Assembly: GCA_025201365.1 (NCBI GenBank)
Contig: JAIXMF010000083.1
Span: forward strand, 1-44,485
Direction: 5' to 3'
From: Syncephalis plumigaleata
Lineage: Eukaryota > Zoopagomycota > Zoopagomycetes > Zoopagales > Piptocephalidaceae
DNA length: 44,485 nucleotides
A program made the position numbers and the translations under genes. The notes under the pieces were generated by a model. It saw only the letters and a list, made by a program, of their open reading frames with translations. It was not told the DNA's origin and made no database searches. Positions 28,003-38,842 of the stretch are shown here, piece after piece (the first letter of the stretch is position 1; every line of letters begins with the position of its first letter).

Positions 28003-28935
28003 GTAGAAGGCCGACACCCGTTACAGGTATCGGCATTACACTGAGCTGGAAAAGCCAACTACGCTCATTACCACACTCAGCGCTACGCTATACGCAAACA
28101 GTTTACAGAGCACTGACCTATTTCGCTATGTGTATGTTTAAACAAAGAAAAGGGAAAGGGAAAGTAAGGAATGAAGAGTGAAGAGTGAAGAGTGAAGCGA
28201 AGAGTAAAGAGAAAGAGAAAGAGAAGTGGCTGTAGTAGCTATGTGATATGATGTCTAGTCCTTATCGATGAAGGGTGTACTGACCTGTTATGAGCGCTTC
28301 TGTCATTGGCTAATCAGCACAGGATATCAAAGAGACGATAAGGCCTACCTATTTAGTAAGATTGGTTTCAGTGATACGGATAGCTATTTGTCCTCGGATT
28401 TAGAGGGTCAAACGACCTAAGCTGCGTTCCCCCAAGTTGGGTGTGCAATGTCGTGATTACAGCGTACTAGAAAAAACCAGTATGGAAATAGGAGTAATAG
28501 CACACACGTTGTTGCAATACGTACATAAGCGTGCATGGTCCGTGCGATATACCTGTCCTTATTAACCAATCATAATAAAATAAGTGACACTAGAACTTAG
28601 CAAGATAGTTACTCATAGTAAACAAGCTAATCATTTGCACGCAATTGCCACGTAGTAGCGGCTTCACGTGATTATAGCGCTCGTAGCAAGGATAGCAGCT
28701 TAACTCTGTGCGGATTGCAAGAGCATTGACCAAGAAGTGAGACATAGCGGCCCAATGATCGATCTCGTCTATCCGATCCACTCCATCTCATTTCATCTAT
28801 TCGATCCGCTCCATCTCATATGCCTGACTCATCCACTTCCTCTATGACGAAATAACTTCTTTTTCTTTTTGCTTCTAGCAAACTGCTCTTTTTACTAAAC
28901 GAATTAACGTTTCACGCTACTACCACTTTTCATCC
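28003..28935. other. Region between hairpins and kinase gene
   Basis: This part holds a strong polypurine tract at 28141-28227 with GAAGAGT repeated three times, a TTCACGTGATT site near 28663 and a duplicated sequence close to the kinase start (TCTAT.CGATCC.CTCCATCT twice, about 28768-28820). No gene is supported; a 63-codon minus-strand frame at 28590-28781 has no features of a real protein. Confidence 0.4.
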
Positions 28936-31128
28936 ATGTCCGCTGCTACATCCACCGCTGGTTTCAGCTTCTCGTCACCGCACAGTGATGAGTTGTATGT
29001 AAATCTACCCAAATGTTGGAAGACAATAGCCAATAAGGTGAAGCGGAGCATGGTTGGATGGGTTCAAGCTATTGGCGCCAAGATCACAGGTATGTACCGC
29101 TAATGTTTATACGAGTAACTACTAATCAGTACATAGAGCATACGTTGGTGCCAGGTCAGACGCTCCGCATTGGGTCCGACAATACGTTGTGGTAAGTCCT
29201 ACTATATTATTAAAGCCCCATATATACTAACGATATCTCCGTTTTAAACAGCAATTACCCGCTCAAGATAAATAACTTGTCGGGCGTCTACTTTGAGCTG
29301 GCAGTGGTAAGTCAATAATAGCTGCTTCACAAGTATATCGCTAACTATAGTATACATTGATAAATTATACTTTAGACCAACGAGGACATTACGTTTAAGG
29401 TAGGTAGCATACTAAAGCGTTTATTACTAGCACTAACACCATAACTAGAACATAATGCTCCCATCTGTAAAAGGTAAGTTACCCACACCATCCAATACAC
29501 AATGACTTATACGATATGTAGTCGAAGGAGTTGAAATAGATGTTGGCAAACAAACAGGTCTCTTGCAAGGCTTCCATATCGTTATTCCCGGGTGCACAAG
29601 TAAGTTAGCAGTTAATACAATCCATGGCCGTCATTAATCATACTTGTATTGATAGCAACGTTCGTTGTGCATAAGCTGGAACTGACGACTGTTGATGATA
29701 ACAGCGACGATGCAGCATACAATGCGGTAAGTTGTAGTATAATCTAAAGATAGCGATATTAACGAGCATTGTGTTATAGTGGGCACAGGAAGATTTCATC
29801 ATGACTAATACGGAGCTAGGAGCGTAAGTGCTTTCTAAATGCTAATACTGACGGAAAGCTAATCAACATTAATTGCTTAGAGGAGCATATGGATCTGTGT
29901 GCCTTGGCTTTGATATTTCCACGTCTAAGCGTATTGCCATCAAAACGATATTCGGTAACCATCAATATACAGCTTCCGAAGAGGTGAACACACTCAAAGA
30001 ACTGAGTGGCCACCCATACTTCATTCAGATGATTGATACACATACAACCTTCCAGGCCATGTATATCGTACTACAACATGCATGGGGGCATCTGGGCCGT
30101 TACATTCGCCTTCATGTGACGGTCCCAGAAGAATGTGCGAAGGTGATTTTCAAACAACTATTAAAAGGCATCAAGGTAAGTTACATTATGATTAACGATG
30201 CTATAGAATACTAACTATTTATTAGATCATGCATGATAAGAACTTGGTGCACGGAGGTAAGCTATACTAATGAATTCCTCATACTATTATTAACATATCA
30301 TTTACTACTAACACTATTGCACCATCAGATATTAAGGTAAGTATTAATTTATTAGCAGCATATCATATCATGGCTAACAGTGTTCTTTATAGCCCGGCAA
30401 CATCTTGTTGCTGGAGTTCAGTCAGGCGCCCACGGCTGTCTACGCCGATTTTGGGCTTACCAAAAAGCTCGCGTCCTCCATATCCCTCCTAACAAGCTTT
30501 GATGGTACGCTAGAATATATGGCACCAGAAAAGTTGAACATCAATGATGATTGGGAGGGTATCAAGTCGGACTACAAGCACAAGAACTCAATTACAGCAC
30601 AACAGCTGGAATTACCATCAGTTTCAAAGGATGGTTATGGAAAGCCCTCTGACATGTGGAGTCTGGGCATAACGCTATTCCAAATGGTATTCGGTAAGTG
30701 GTTAAATAATTATAACTTGCTTTTATTAATATCAATATCATTATTAGGGAAATTACCATTTGGCAAACCACGCTCGATGGTCGACCAACTACATGATATT
30801 TTAATTATAAATGCTGATACTCATAACAAAGATGGGCGAGTCAGCAACCAGTGTAAGTAAAACAATTATTATTAGTTTATTGCTTGCTAACTATTGATTA
30901 GGTATGGAGCTCATACACAATCTACTAAAAGTAGATAGTGACAAGCGATACACGGCAGAGGAAGCGCTGGCTTGCGCATGGCTTGCTGGGCCAGCAGCAG
31001 AGGAAGCAAGCCCACCTGCTCCTCTACTACAGCAATCCCTCAAGCGCAAGTGGCGCAAGCCCTCCATTCCAACTCGCATCCATTACCCGCGCAAGGCCAA
31101 GCGAGGGCCTATTAACTACAACTGGTAA
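28936..31128 (+). CDS. FHA-domain protein kinase, CHK2/RAD53-like but divergent
   Basis: Fourteen exons join in frame to 490 residues: 28936-29089, 29137-29191, 29252-29306, 29376-29399, 29449-29473, 29522-29599, 29656-29726, 29780-29823, 29881-30175, 30226-30256, 30329-30336, 30393-30693, 30748-30852, 30902-31128. Residues 35-145 look like a degenerate FHA domain (RIGSDNTLW, INNLSGVYFEL, VEGVEIDVGKQTGLLQGFHI) without the usual Arg and Ser..His phosphothreonine-binding residues. The kinase domain has GAGAYGSV (168-175), K190 in RIAIK, HGDIKPGN (276-283), ADFG (298-301) and MAPE (323-326), so key catalytic residues are present, but HRD is HGD. The C-terminus is basic. The domain order suggests a checkpoint-kinase relative. 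Several exons are very small; one has 8 nt. Confidence 0.82.
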
Positions 31129-32700
31129 GTAAGCCTTTATTTCAATAGATACATGACTAACGTATTATTAGTTAAATATGTAATACTACTTTCTTCTTTT
31201 CTTCTTGGATCGATACTTTGCTTAACATGTATTCTATACTAAATAAATTCTGTGCTTTATTCTAATTCTCGGTTACTTTTACAATCAAATGTTGTTGACA
31301 GCACATACACAAATCATTAATAAATGCTTATACTATTCCTTTATCACACATGTAGTTGAATGCCTAGCATACTGAATCTATTTATTCAAGTGTTTGACAA
31401 TATCAGCATACATATTTTATTTTAATCATTACTCTAAGCAGACACTACTAGTATCATCTTGCTACTCCATTCATTCCACCTTTACTTTCATACACTCACT
31501 TTCGCACTCTTTACTCAGTATGACTATCTATTTCCATCATTCTACCTTTCCACTACATACACATGCTTGTCACTACTGCCATTTCACACTGCATATATTC
31601 ACTATTCCACCTATTGCTCATTTCCCTTGTTATTTACTTCTTTACGCAGCACGCGTCTTCTTCGTGTCAACTACATTCCAGTTATTTCTATTGTTTCCTT
31701 TCCCTTTACTTCTTTACCAATATGCGTCTCCTTCGTGCTAACCTCGCTTCACTGTCATTCAACGACATGTGTCTTCTTTGTGTCAACTACATTCCACTTG
31801 TCAGTAAACAACACAGGTCTACTTCCTCTTAACTATATGCTAGTTGTTTCTTTCCTTCTATTTACCTATTTACTTTCTCAGTAATACGCGTCTTTTTTGT
31901 GTCATTCTATTCTTCTATTCTTTGTTTATTGTTTCCGGCTATTCCTTTGTTTACCACTAATCTTAGCTCATTTATGTGCTCATTTGTCTTTAGTATCATA
32001 ACACCTTTGTTTATTGTTTGTTCTACTCAATAGCATACATTGTTCTGTCTTGTATGCGTAATGTTGCTTATGTGTCTGCTATCCTCGCTGATACGCGTCA
32101 TCTCCACCTTGTCTTTTTCCCACTATTCGTTCATATATCACTCCACTCTACCATAATAATATCTACACGCGGTTACTCCACTACAAGCACACGTCGTTTC
32201 TGCAAGTTGTTCGAGTATGCGTGTCTTTGTACCGAGTACTTATTACTTTATTCCTTGTTCCTTCCCTTTCATTCTTAACAATATATCACTTGTCGTTAGT
32301 CTATTCCTCGGTCTTGTTCCATTCTATTCTCGACTACCGGTAATGTACAACCTGCTAAGCGTACTGATCAGTTATTCATTCGCGGTATTGTCATTCCTCG
32401 CTATACTGACAGCGCTGCTTCTTGTCTATACAATAGCATGTTTATTTACCTTAACTGCCGCTGATTGGCATAATAGGGCAGTGCAAATAACTAAACGTAC
32501 ACGCTATATGCATTCTTCTCTTCTTCTCTTCTTCTCTTCTGCTCCTTCTGCTCATTTCTACCGTTTCTCTGTGCTTTCTTGCTCTCACACGTCACTTACA
32601 CGTCTAATAAATTGCCATGGATCACACCTGTCCATTTTATTTATCTCTCTCTTTGGTCACATACATGTAGACATTATCGTAGTGTTATCAGGTGTAAGCG
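31129..32700. repeat. Pyrimidine-skewed degenerate tandem repeat region
   Basis: The plus strand is strongly T/C-rich from about 31390 to 32600. A unit of about 72 nt is visible: TTTACTTCTTTAC followed by YGCGTCTYCTTYGTGTCAAC and a T-rich tail starts at 31633 and 31705, with further diverged GCGTCTTCTT.GTGTCA copies at about 31765, 31884 and 32091. Long plus-strand open frames (31394-31741, 31459-31884, 32217-32711) are hydrophobic by composition and carry no recognisable motif, so I do not call them genes. Confidence 0.5.
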
Positions 32701-33298
32701 TATATGTATGATCCTTTGTCATATACATGCTAACAATCCATTAATTGGAATGATTGGTATACTGCTCGTTCTTAATTGTACTATATTGCCAGCAAACAGT
32801 GTAGGCTCATTTTAGTTTAATCATTCTATTCTATTGCTGTATTATAATCTTGTCTTGACCGTAGATGGCTTCGTGGCATGGACCTGTGTTTATATGAGAG
32901 TGTTAACGTACCAATGTTGTCTTTATTGTTATGCTTAATGATCACTGAATGCACGATTAATTAAGTATCGTTATTATTACTATAGCACATCCAGACGTAG
33001 AATTCGATAACGACACGAAATACAGCATATGATTATGGAGTATGCGAGTATTTGTAATGTGGATCCGATTTATTTAGTATGGTATAGTTGATAGTGTAAA
33101 CTATCATTGAAGCATTTGGTAAAATCGAGTATTGCATTTTCGTTGTAAGCATATATGCATATGTGATCATTCCATTCACTAGTTTGCTAGCCATTAAATT
33201 ATTGGTAACATTAGTTGAATACGACTACAAGACAGCACAGGACTTACGAGTAAGATGATAGCAAAAGACATGTATATAAATCCATTTAATAAATTCCA
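32701..33298. other. Spacer with possible short exon-like pieces
   Basis: Two open pieces follow plausible 3' splice sites: after CCGTAG at about 32865 (DGFVAWTCVYMRVLTYQ) and after ACTATAG at about 32987 (HPDVEFDNDTKYSI). They could be upstream exons of the coding stretch at 33302-33516, but no consistent splice phase could be built. Confidence 0.2.
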
Positions 33299-33301
33299 CT
33301 A

Positions 33302-33516
33302 GATTTATTGATTGTGAATTGGATGATGTAGTTCCGGTGGCCATAACAGCAATGAGTGGATTTGAACTAGATGACAATAGTCTTTATGTTATTACGGCCA
33401 TGATACCTGGTACATTGATCGAAGGTATGAAGGTACTAAAAGGATTGGTACCACATCAAGCATCACCTGCTACGATAGCCAATAATAGTGATAATAATAA
33501 CGATGATGTCAGTTGA
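33302..33516 (+). CDS. Unrecognised coding stretch, probably the last exon of a small gene
   Basis: After a good 3' splice site (TTCCACTAG, ending at 33301) the frame reads FIDCELDDVVPVAITAMSGF, then ELDDNSLYVITAMIPGTLIE and GMKVLKGLVPHQ, before a low-complexity Asn/Asp tail and a stop at 33514-33516. The amphipathic, non-repetitive composition looks like a real domain. The stretch can also start at its own ATG (33319), giving 65 residues. I do not recognise the family, and the upstream exons are not resolved. It is convergent with the PH-domain gene. Confidence 0.35.
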
Positions 33517-33747
33517 TTCACTAAACAAATAAAATTAGTCGAGGTGGCAATCGTGTATATACGCTGTTAGCATTATGTATATGCCATCAACAGTTGATCG
33601 TTAAAATACACGCTAATCTTTATAAAGTATCGTACACCTTCTTAATGTCAGTTTTGTAAAAAAAAAGGTTTATTCCCTTAATGAATCGCACAAGAAAAGA
33701 AAGGGAGAAGAGAAAAGAGAAAGAGATGTGTTAGTGCATTGATCTTC

Positions 33748-35712
33748 TTAAAACGGTGCGCGTATCGTATTGTAAGCCGGCGTAATATCATATCGTTTCG
33801 CTTGTTCTCTAATCGCGTCCTGTGAATTGGCACGTCGATGCGGTTTCGAGTGTGACCATAGGAAACAGCACCTCAATGATTGACTTGATGAGAATCTATT
33901 TAGACGTGGACGCGTAAACGATGTTGATGCAGCAGCAGCAGATGATGATGATGATACTCCTGTCGGTTTAGATGAATGATGCTGATCCGTACGAGGTGCC
34001 AAGTAATGATGATTGATCGTGATGGGACGCGTGTCAATAGGACTACGACGAGTTATGGATGGTTTACGCAGCACGAATATGGACGATGCGGGCTCAATGG
34101 ATCGTGAAACTACGGTGGATGATTTGCTAGAGTGCTCATTCGTTAGCGTGGTAACCTCCGAGGTGTGAGAGACCATTGTCGCTTGATGCGACATATCGAG
34201 ATTGTAGATACTGCTACGAGCGGAACTTGGTGTACCCAATGAATTGGTGGTCGAGTCAGAGTACCACTGCGGTGGAATCCAATTAATAGGATCGTATGAG
34301 TTGATTACATCGACAGAGCGAGATTTACGTCTAATTGTCGCGTCTAATCCGTCAAGAATACGATACCAATGACGTAGTTCCTGATAGATGACAATTAGTT
34401 GAATGGGCTGGTAGGAGCAATTAGTAGTCGCTAGCTTACCACTTCATCCTCGGCCGTGATGTGAAGCGTACACTGGTTAACCGTGATGTCAATGATGGGC
34501 ATATGATTCGAATGGGCGTGTTCCTGCTGCTTCCAACGAAGGGTGAATCCATCAGTAAGGCTAGTCTCACTGCGTGGTTCGGAATCCTATTAATGCATTA
34601 ATGTTTAATAATACTAGGTAGAAAATATATATATAGTAAACGGTAAAGAATCAACCTACTGTCTTTATAATAAACTGGTAAAGCTGAGCACCTTGTAGCA
34701 CTACCCATCGTCGTTTCCAGAAAGTGGGTGCTAGGAATGATTTACACTTGATCAAGAGATAGCCTTGAGCATACGGTTCATGATAAAGATGTTTCTACAA
34801 TGTCATGGATTATTATCGAGTAGTGTGATCGGATATGGTTAAACATAACACTTACAGGTATTCTAACGAAATCCGACCGATGATGCAGTTCCAATTCAAT
34901 CTGTAATCATTTACACGTACTAAATATCGTTGTACCACGTATGTAGAGTGCACGCGTTGACTTACTTTATCCTGGAATTCATAATAGGATAGTGGTCGCG
35001 CGTTATCAAGCCAGTGTCCCTAATGTTAACAACAGCAATGACAGCAATGGTCATTATTAGTGAATTTACACACGTGTTGTCGATAGACAATAATGGTGCC
35101 AACCTTGGCCGGACAAAACAGGCCGAAACTAGAACGCCAGTTTAGTTCTTGCTCCTCCTGCTCCTCTTCATCTACGATATCTCGTTTGTGGTGTCCTTTT
35201 GCTCCATTAACGGCTGAGTAGACCTTCTTGGGACCACGTGGACCAAAGATAAAACTTAACGTACCACGGGGACAGGGAAAGAAGCGACTATCAAACGATG
35301 GTGGCGCCTTCCAAAGATCGCATCTCAACAGTAGTAGGTCGCGCGTTTGACTGACAGTTACCGTGTCGGGTACGGAGCATGCGATAAACAAGTGCTTAGC
35401 GATATAGCGAGCCTGTATACGAATCTGACGGGTGCTTGGCTGCGCGGCCGTTTGGAATAGGGAGACACGCGAGGATTTGGCCGAGAGTGAGGATTGAATG
35501 GGGTTGCTCGACAAACCGTCATCAAGTCGACGAGTAAGAAGCGGAGTGGAAGACGAACGTTGATGCATTGGCGGACGGGAATTGCCGCCATTAGTAGTAT
35601 TACTACCACAACTGGTAAATCGATTTGCGGTGGAGTTTAGAACCTGTGTCGTTAATGGTAGACGTACTTCGTAATTTGATGTCGATGGCAACATATCCGA
35701 AACCATGACCAT
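33748..35712 (-). CDS. PH-domain protein with an N-terminal ubiquitin-like (FERM/RA-like) region
   Basis: Six exons (35712-35074, 35019-34966, 34900-34856, 34794-34660, 34586-34440, 34380-33748) give 550 residues. After a Ser/Thr-rich start, residues 95-245 hold QARYIAKHLFIACSVPDTVT, later GHWLDNARPLSYYEFQDK and IELELHHRSDFVRIP. The WLD..RPL..Y pattern with following beta strand is reminiscent of FERM F0/F1 or RA modules. A PH domain follows at about 250-350: GYLLIKCKSF, FWKRRWVVLQGAQLYQF and a closing helix ELRHWYRILDGLDATI. The last 200 residues are Ser/Thr/Arg-rich and disordered. A membrane-linked signalling or polarity adaptor is plausible. An in-frame upstream exon at 36139-36036 is possible, but it would need a 322-bp intron, unusually long here. 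Confidence 0.72.
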
Positions 35713-36281
35713 TCTATGTATAATGTAATAAGATGGATAACCGCACTAATAGTAACAGGGAAGGAAAGGTGGTATTGTAAAGAATATCAGTGTATGTATA
35801 AAAACACCTGAACAAGTTGAATTCTATTGAATATGAATACTAATAGCACGTAATATAGCAGCGATATCGTATATGAACGTTAATAGTAAAGTTGCAATAA
35901 GTATAGAGTGGAAGAGTCGTTCCAACCGTAGAGAGAGAGACGGAAAGAGAAGAGACGAGAGAGAAAGACGAGAGAGAAAGAGATATCGAATAGATAGGAA
36001 GGAAGAGAGAGAGAGTTGAAACGAGTGATACTAACGAATTCGAGATACATAGCCATGCGATAACAGGCATCATGGAATGCACGAGTGAGGAATTAGCCAA
36101 CCAGATCAAGTCATTCTCCTTGGCATGGCATTCGTCCATGAAGCAAAGAGAAAGGATTAACAAGTTGTGATATGGGCGATTGTTACACGTCCAATAAAGT
36201 AGCGTGTTGTGTGTGCGTATGTACGTAGACCACCCTGTTTCATAACACATTTTTTTTCTTTATTAACTCATTATCATAACA
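35713..36281. other. Promoter-side spacer with GA-rich tract and possible 5' exon
   Basis: Bases 35930-36015 are a GA-rich tract with several GAGAGA runs. On the minus strand, 36139-36036 reads MDECHAKENDLIWLANSSLV, then HSMMPVIAWLCISNS, followed by a GTTAGTATC donor. It would join in frame to the PH gene at 35713 after ATACATAG. Otherwise it is an unrelated short frame. Confidence 0.3.
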
Positions 36282-36833
36282 ATGTTTAGTTTATTCAAAC
36301 GACCGACCGCTAGTCCGCCTAGTGATCGCAAGTCTGCACCGCCTTGTTATCATGTGGTAAGTTGCAAGGGAAGAATGTGGCAATAGTGCCAGCAGTTGTT
36401 GCAGCAATGATATGTCAAACTTATGGTGGTATGCAATGTGGGACGCAGGAGGGCTTTTTGGATTGTGCATACTTTCACGCTGCCGTCAACGAGGCAGAAC
36501 AGCTGGAGAAGAACGGTGCTGTCGTAAACGTACGCTCCTTTGACGACCGTATGGTGTGGCTTGAACGCTTACACTCATTGCAAGAGGTAAGACTTGGGAG
36601 ACGCCATATCTTTTAATAGGTTATGGTCATGATTATTAGTAAGAAGGTCATGGAATTATAGCGTAACTAATGGATTTACTGATTTATTGATTGATTGATG
36701 CTAGCGAGTAAAAGGAGCCGGTATGCATACTACATCACCTATGGTGTTTACCGGTTGTCGTGAACGAGAATGGCAATTAATTGGTGGTTACAGTGAATTG
36801 AAAGAGCATGTTGCATCGTCTGCATCACCTTGA
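36282..36833 (+). CDS. Glutaredoxin-fold-like protein with a CAYF motif
   Basis: Three exons (36282-36356, 36449-36586, 36705-36833) give 113 residues. After a basic, proline-rich start (MFSLFKRPTASPPSDRKSAP), exon 2 reads FLDCAYFHAAVNEAEQLEKN. Its C-A-Y-F sits where glutaredoxins have CPYC or CGFS and is followed by a helix. Exon 3 has TTSPMVFTGCREREWQLIGG followed by YSELKEHV, comparable to the cis-proline loop and the IGG..EL helix of glutaredoxins. So a glutathione- or cluster-binding redox fold is likely, with a single thiol at the active site. The exact subfamily is not recognised. A second cysteine lies in the FTGCRE segment. Confidence 0.6.
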
Positions 36834-36837
36834 ACTG

Positions 36838-36864
36838 CATCATCATCATCATCATCATCATCAT
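36838..36864. repeat. CAT trinucleotide microsatellite
   Basis: Nine CAT units lie just past the stop codon of the glutaredoxin-like gene, within its presumed 3' UTR. Confidence 0.85.
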
Positions 36865-37127
36865 TCGACTCGCGACAGTTAAATACTAATAAAACAAAAC
36901 GGATAAACTCATTGTACTATATTCCTGAATCATACATCTATCCTTCCTACATCGCTAATTGCATGTGATATTGATGAGCATGAATAACTAGTCGTTATAC
37001 ATTCACTAGACTGATAGGAATCGTTTAACATGGTACTGAAATGCTAAGCATACTATTACATACATACATGTCGATCTACATAATCATTGATTATAACAAT
37101 GGATAGATTTCCACTAACAAACGTTAT

Positions 37128-38338
37128 TTATTTTCCACGGCTAAATCGATCATTTAGTAGGTTTCCTTTTTGTAGCATGGTGCGCTGACGCTTAACGTCC
37201 ACACGTTGTACCGCCATGTCACGCTCACGATCGAATCGGTCATTAGTTTCGTCACCTTCATGATCATTGCTGTCGTCATTCAAGACGGTGGCTCGTTTCT
37301 TCTTCGTCTCCTTCTTATTATCTTTTAAATTCGATAAATGCTGCTCTAGTAGGGAAGGTCCACGAGATGCCGTTGCCTATTCATATCATTGAATAGGATG
37401 AACATTAGATGAATATTTCATGCAACACTTACGGCTGATCTTGTATATTGTTCGTTTGTTGGAGTAACATTACGAGCGGATACAGGCCGACCTAGTTCCT
37501 TTTCCTTTTGCTATTTTATACAGATTACACGTAGTTAGATATGTTCATTGACAAGTAATGCCATTTACCGCACGCGTTATGCGTTTTTCCCGTTCAGCCG
37601 GCGACTCCGTCCATAGAAAGTTATCCTGTTCCTCGCGAGGTCCTCGATAACCACGACCTTCAGTTTGTCTGAATCCAGTGGACGGTTTCTTCAATGGATC
37701 TAATGATGACGATGAATAGTATTATGCATCTCGTTCTAACAATACATAAATAATATTTACCCGTCGATAATTGCACGGTGGGTGGGACTAGCATCCATTC
37801 ACCGCGAGTTGGTTTACTGGATGCAGTATCATCGCCTGCCTCTACCTAAATAATACGATATGAGATTGTCGTATCATAATCTATCTGTAGTTGTAGTAGA
37901 AACACTTACGGATTCTACGGTACGTCCTGATGCTCTTGCTTCTATTTCAGCCATACGCTGTTGCTGTTCAATACTAGCCTAAATTACCGCATAACTCAAT
38001 AAATTATATGTTGTCAATTAGAGTGGCTTCTATAGCCTTACCATAACTGCGGCGGCTTCAGCTGGAAGCGGCATGGGACCTACGTCGTCGTCGCTGTCGT
38101 CGCTACTCTCCTCTACTGGACGAGCTGTAGTACCTGGCATAGCTGGTCCGATCACCTTTCTAGGTGCAGTCTGCCGAGTGGCTTGTAATTCGGGTGGTAA
38201 ACTTGGTCCATAAGATTCGTCTTCCTCATCCTCTTCCTCATTCTCCTCCTCCTTCTTTAGCTCATCTTGACTATTAGACTCCTCAGCTACTGCTTTAGCC
38301 AAGTGTGGCGGTAGTGTTGGACCAATATAACGAGACAT
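37128..38338 (-). CDS. GPALPP1-like nuclear protein (DUF3752)
   Basis: Six exons (38338-38042, 37978-37910, 37845-37761, 37699-37569, 37510-37433, 37376-37128) give 302 residues. The N-terminus repeats the diagnostic motif: IGPTLPPHLAK, YGPSLPPEL, IGPAMPG and GPMPLPAEA, separated by acidic, serine-rich stretches. The C-terminal part has RGEWMLVPPTVQL, then GYRGPREEQDNFLWTESPAE ahead of RERKITRA, as in DUF3752 proteins, and ends with the basic LLNDRFSRGK. Function in the family is poorly known; a nuclear role linked to splicing or transcription has been suggested for relatives. It is codirectional with the secreted kinase gene upstream. Confidence 0.85.
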
Positions 38339-38842
38339 GCTAATAATAATAACAATAATAATAATAAAAAAAGTAAAAAATATATATGACTATGCAAAAT
38401 ACAATTTACGATTTTAAGGTTTTGTATCAAAATTACTTTGAATTCTTGTGCCACTTGGAGTAAAACAACAACTTTGTAGCATATGAAAGGCATGCTTTTA
38501 TTTCAATTAACTCTAACAAGTTATACTATTGCTGCTACATATCTCTCAATTATAAATATTGACGATTAAATAGCAACTAACTAGGAGGTATGGGAAGGTA
38601 AACAATGATCATTTACCAGTCATTAGCTGGATGTATATCGTTGTCGTTGGCATGAAGGTTTATTTGTCTAATTTCATCATGCTCATCATATGCGCCATTG
38701 CCTCCGCACTTACGATGATCGGTTGCATGATAGGCGGTTGCGATGGTTCATTTAATCTGTTTATAACGACGTTCCTAGCTATTTCAATCGATGAAGGATA
38801 GACGTCCATCAGTGTTGTCATGAAGCTGGTGCAATCTTGACT
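38339..38842. other. Intergenic spacer between GPALPP1-like and secreted-kinase genes
   Basis: This 504-bp spacer starts with an AATAATAAT run (38341-38368) and an A-rich tract, then ordinary AT-rich DNA containing the presumed 3' UTR of the kinase. Two short minus-strand frames have no supporting features. Confidence 0.4.

Noticed and set aside
28590-28781. 63-residue minus-strand frame
   Set aside because: It has no recognisable domain, sits in a spacer and shows no codon-like pattern.
31394-31884. Overlapping hydrophobic open frames of 115 and 141 residues
   Set aside because: All three plus-strand frames are open because the DNA is T/C-rich. Repeat structure explains the sequence better than coding does.
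32217-32711. 164-residue frame with apparent membrane segments
   Set aside because: The hydrophobicity follows from T-rich DNA. There is no conserved motif or splice structure, though a membrane protein cannot be fully excluded.
35840-36250. 136-residue minus-strand frame
   Set aside because: Its middle is a Ser/Leu run translated from the GA-rich tract. Only the 36139-36036 part might be real, as an alternative first exon.
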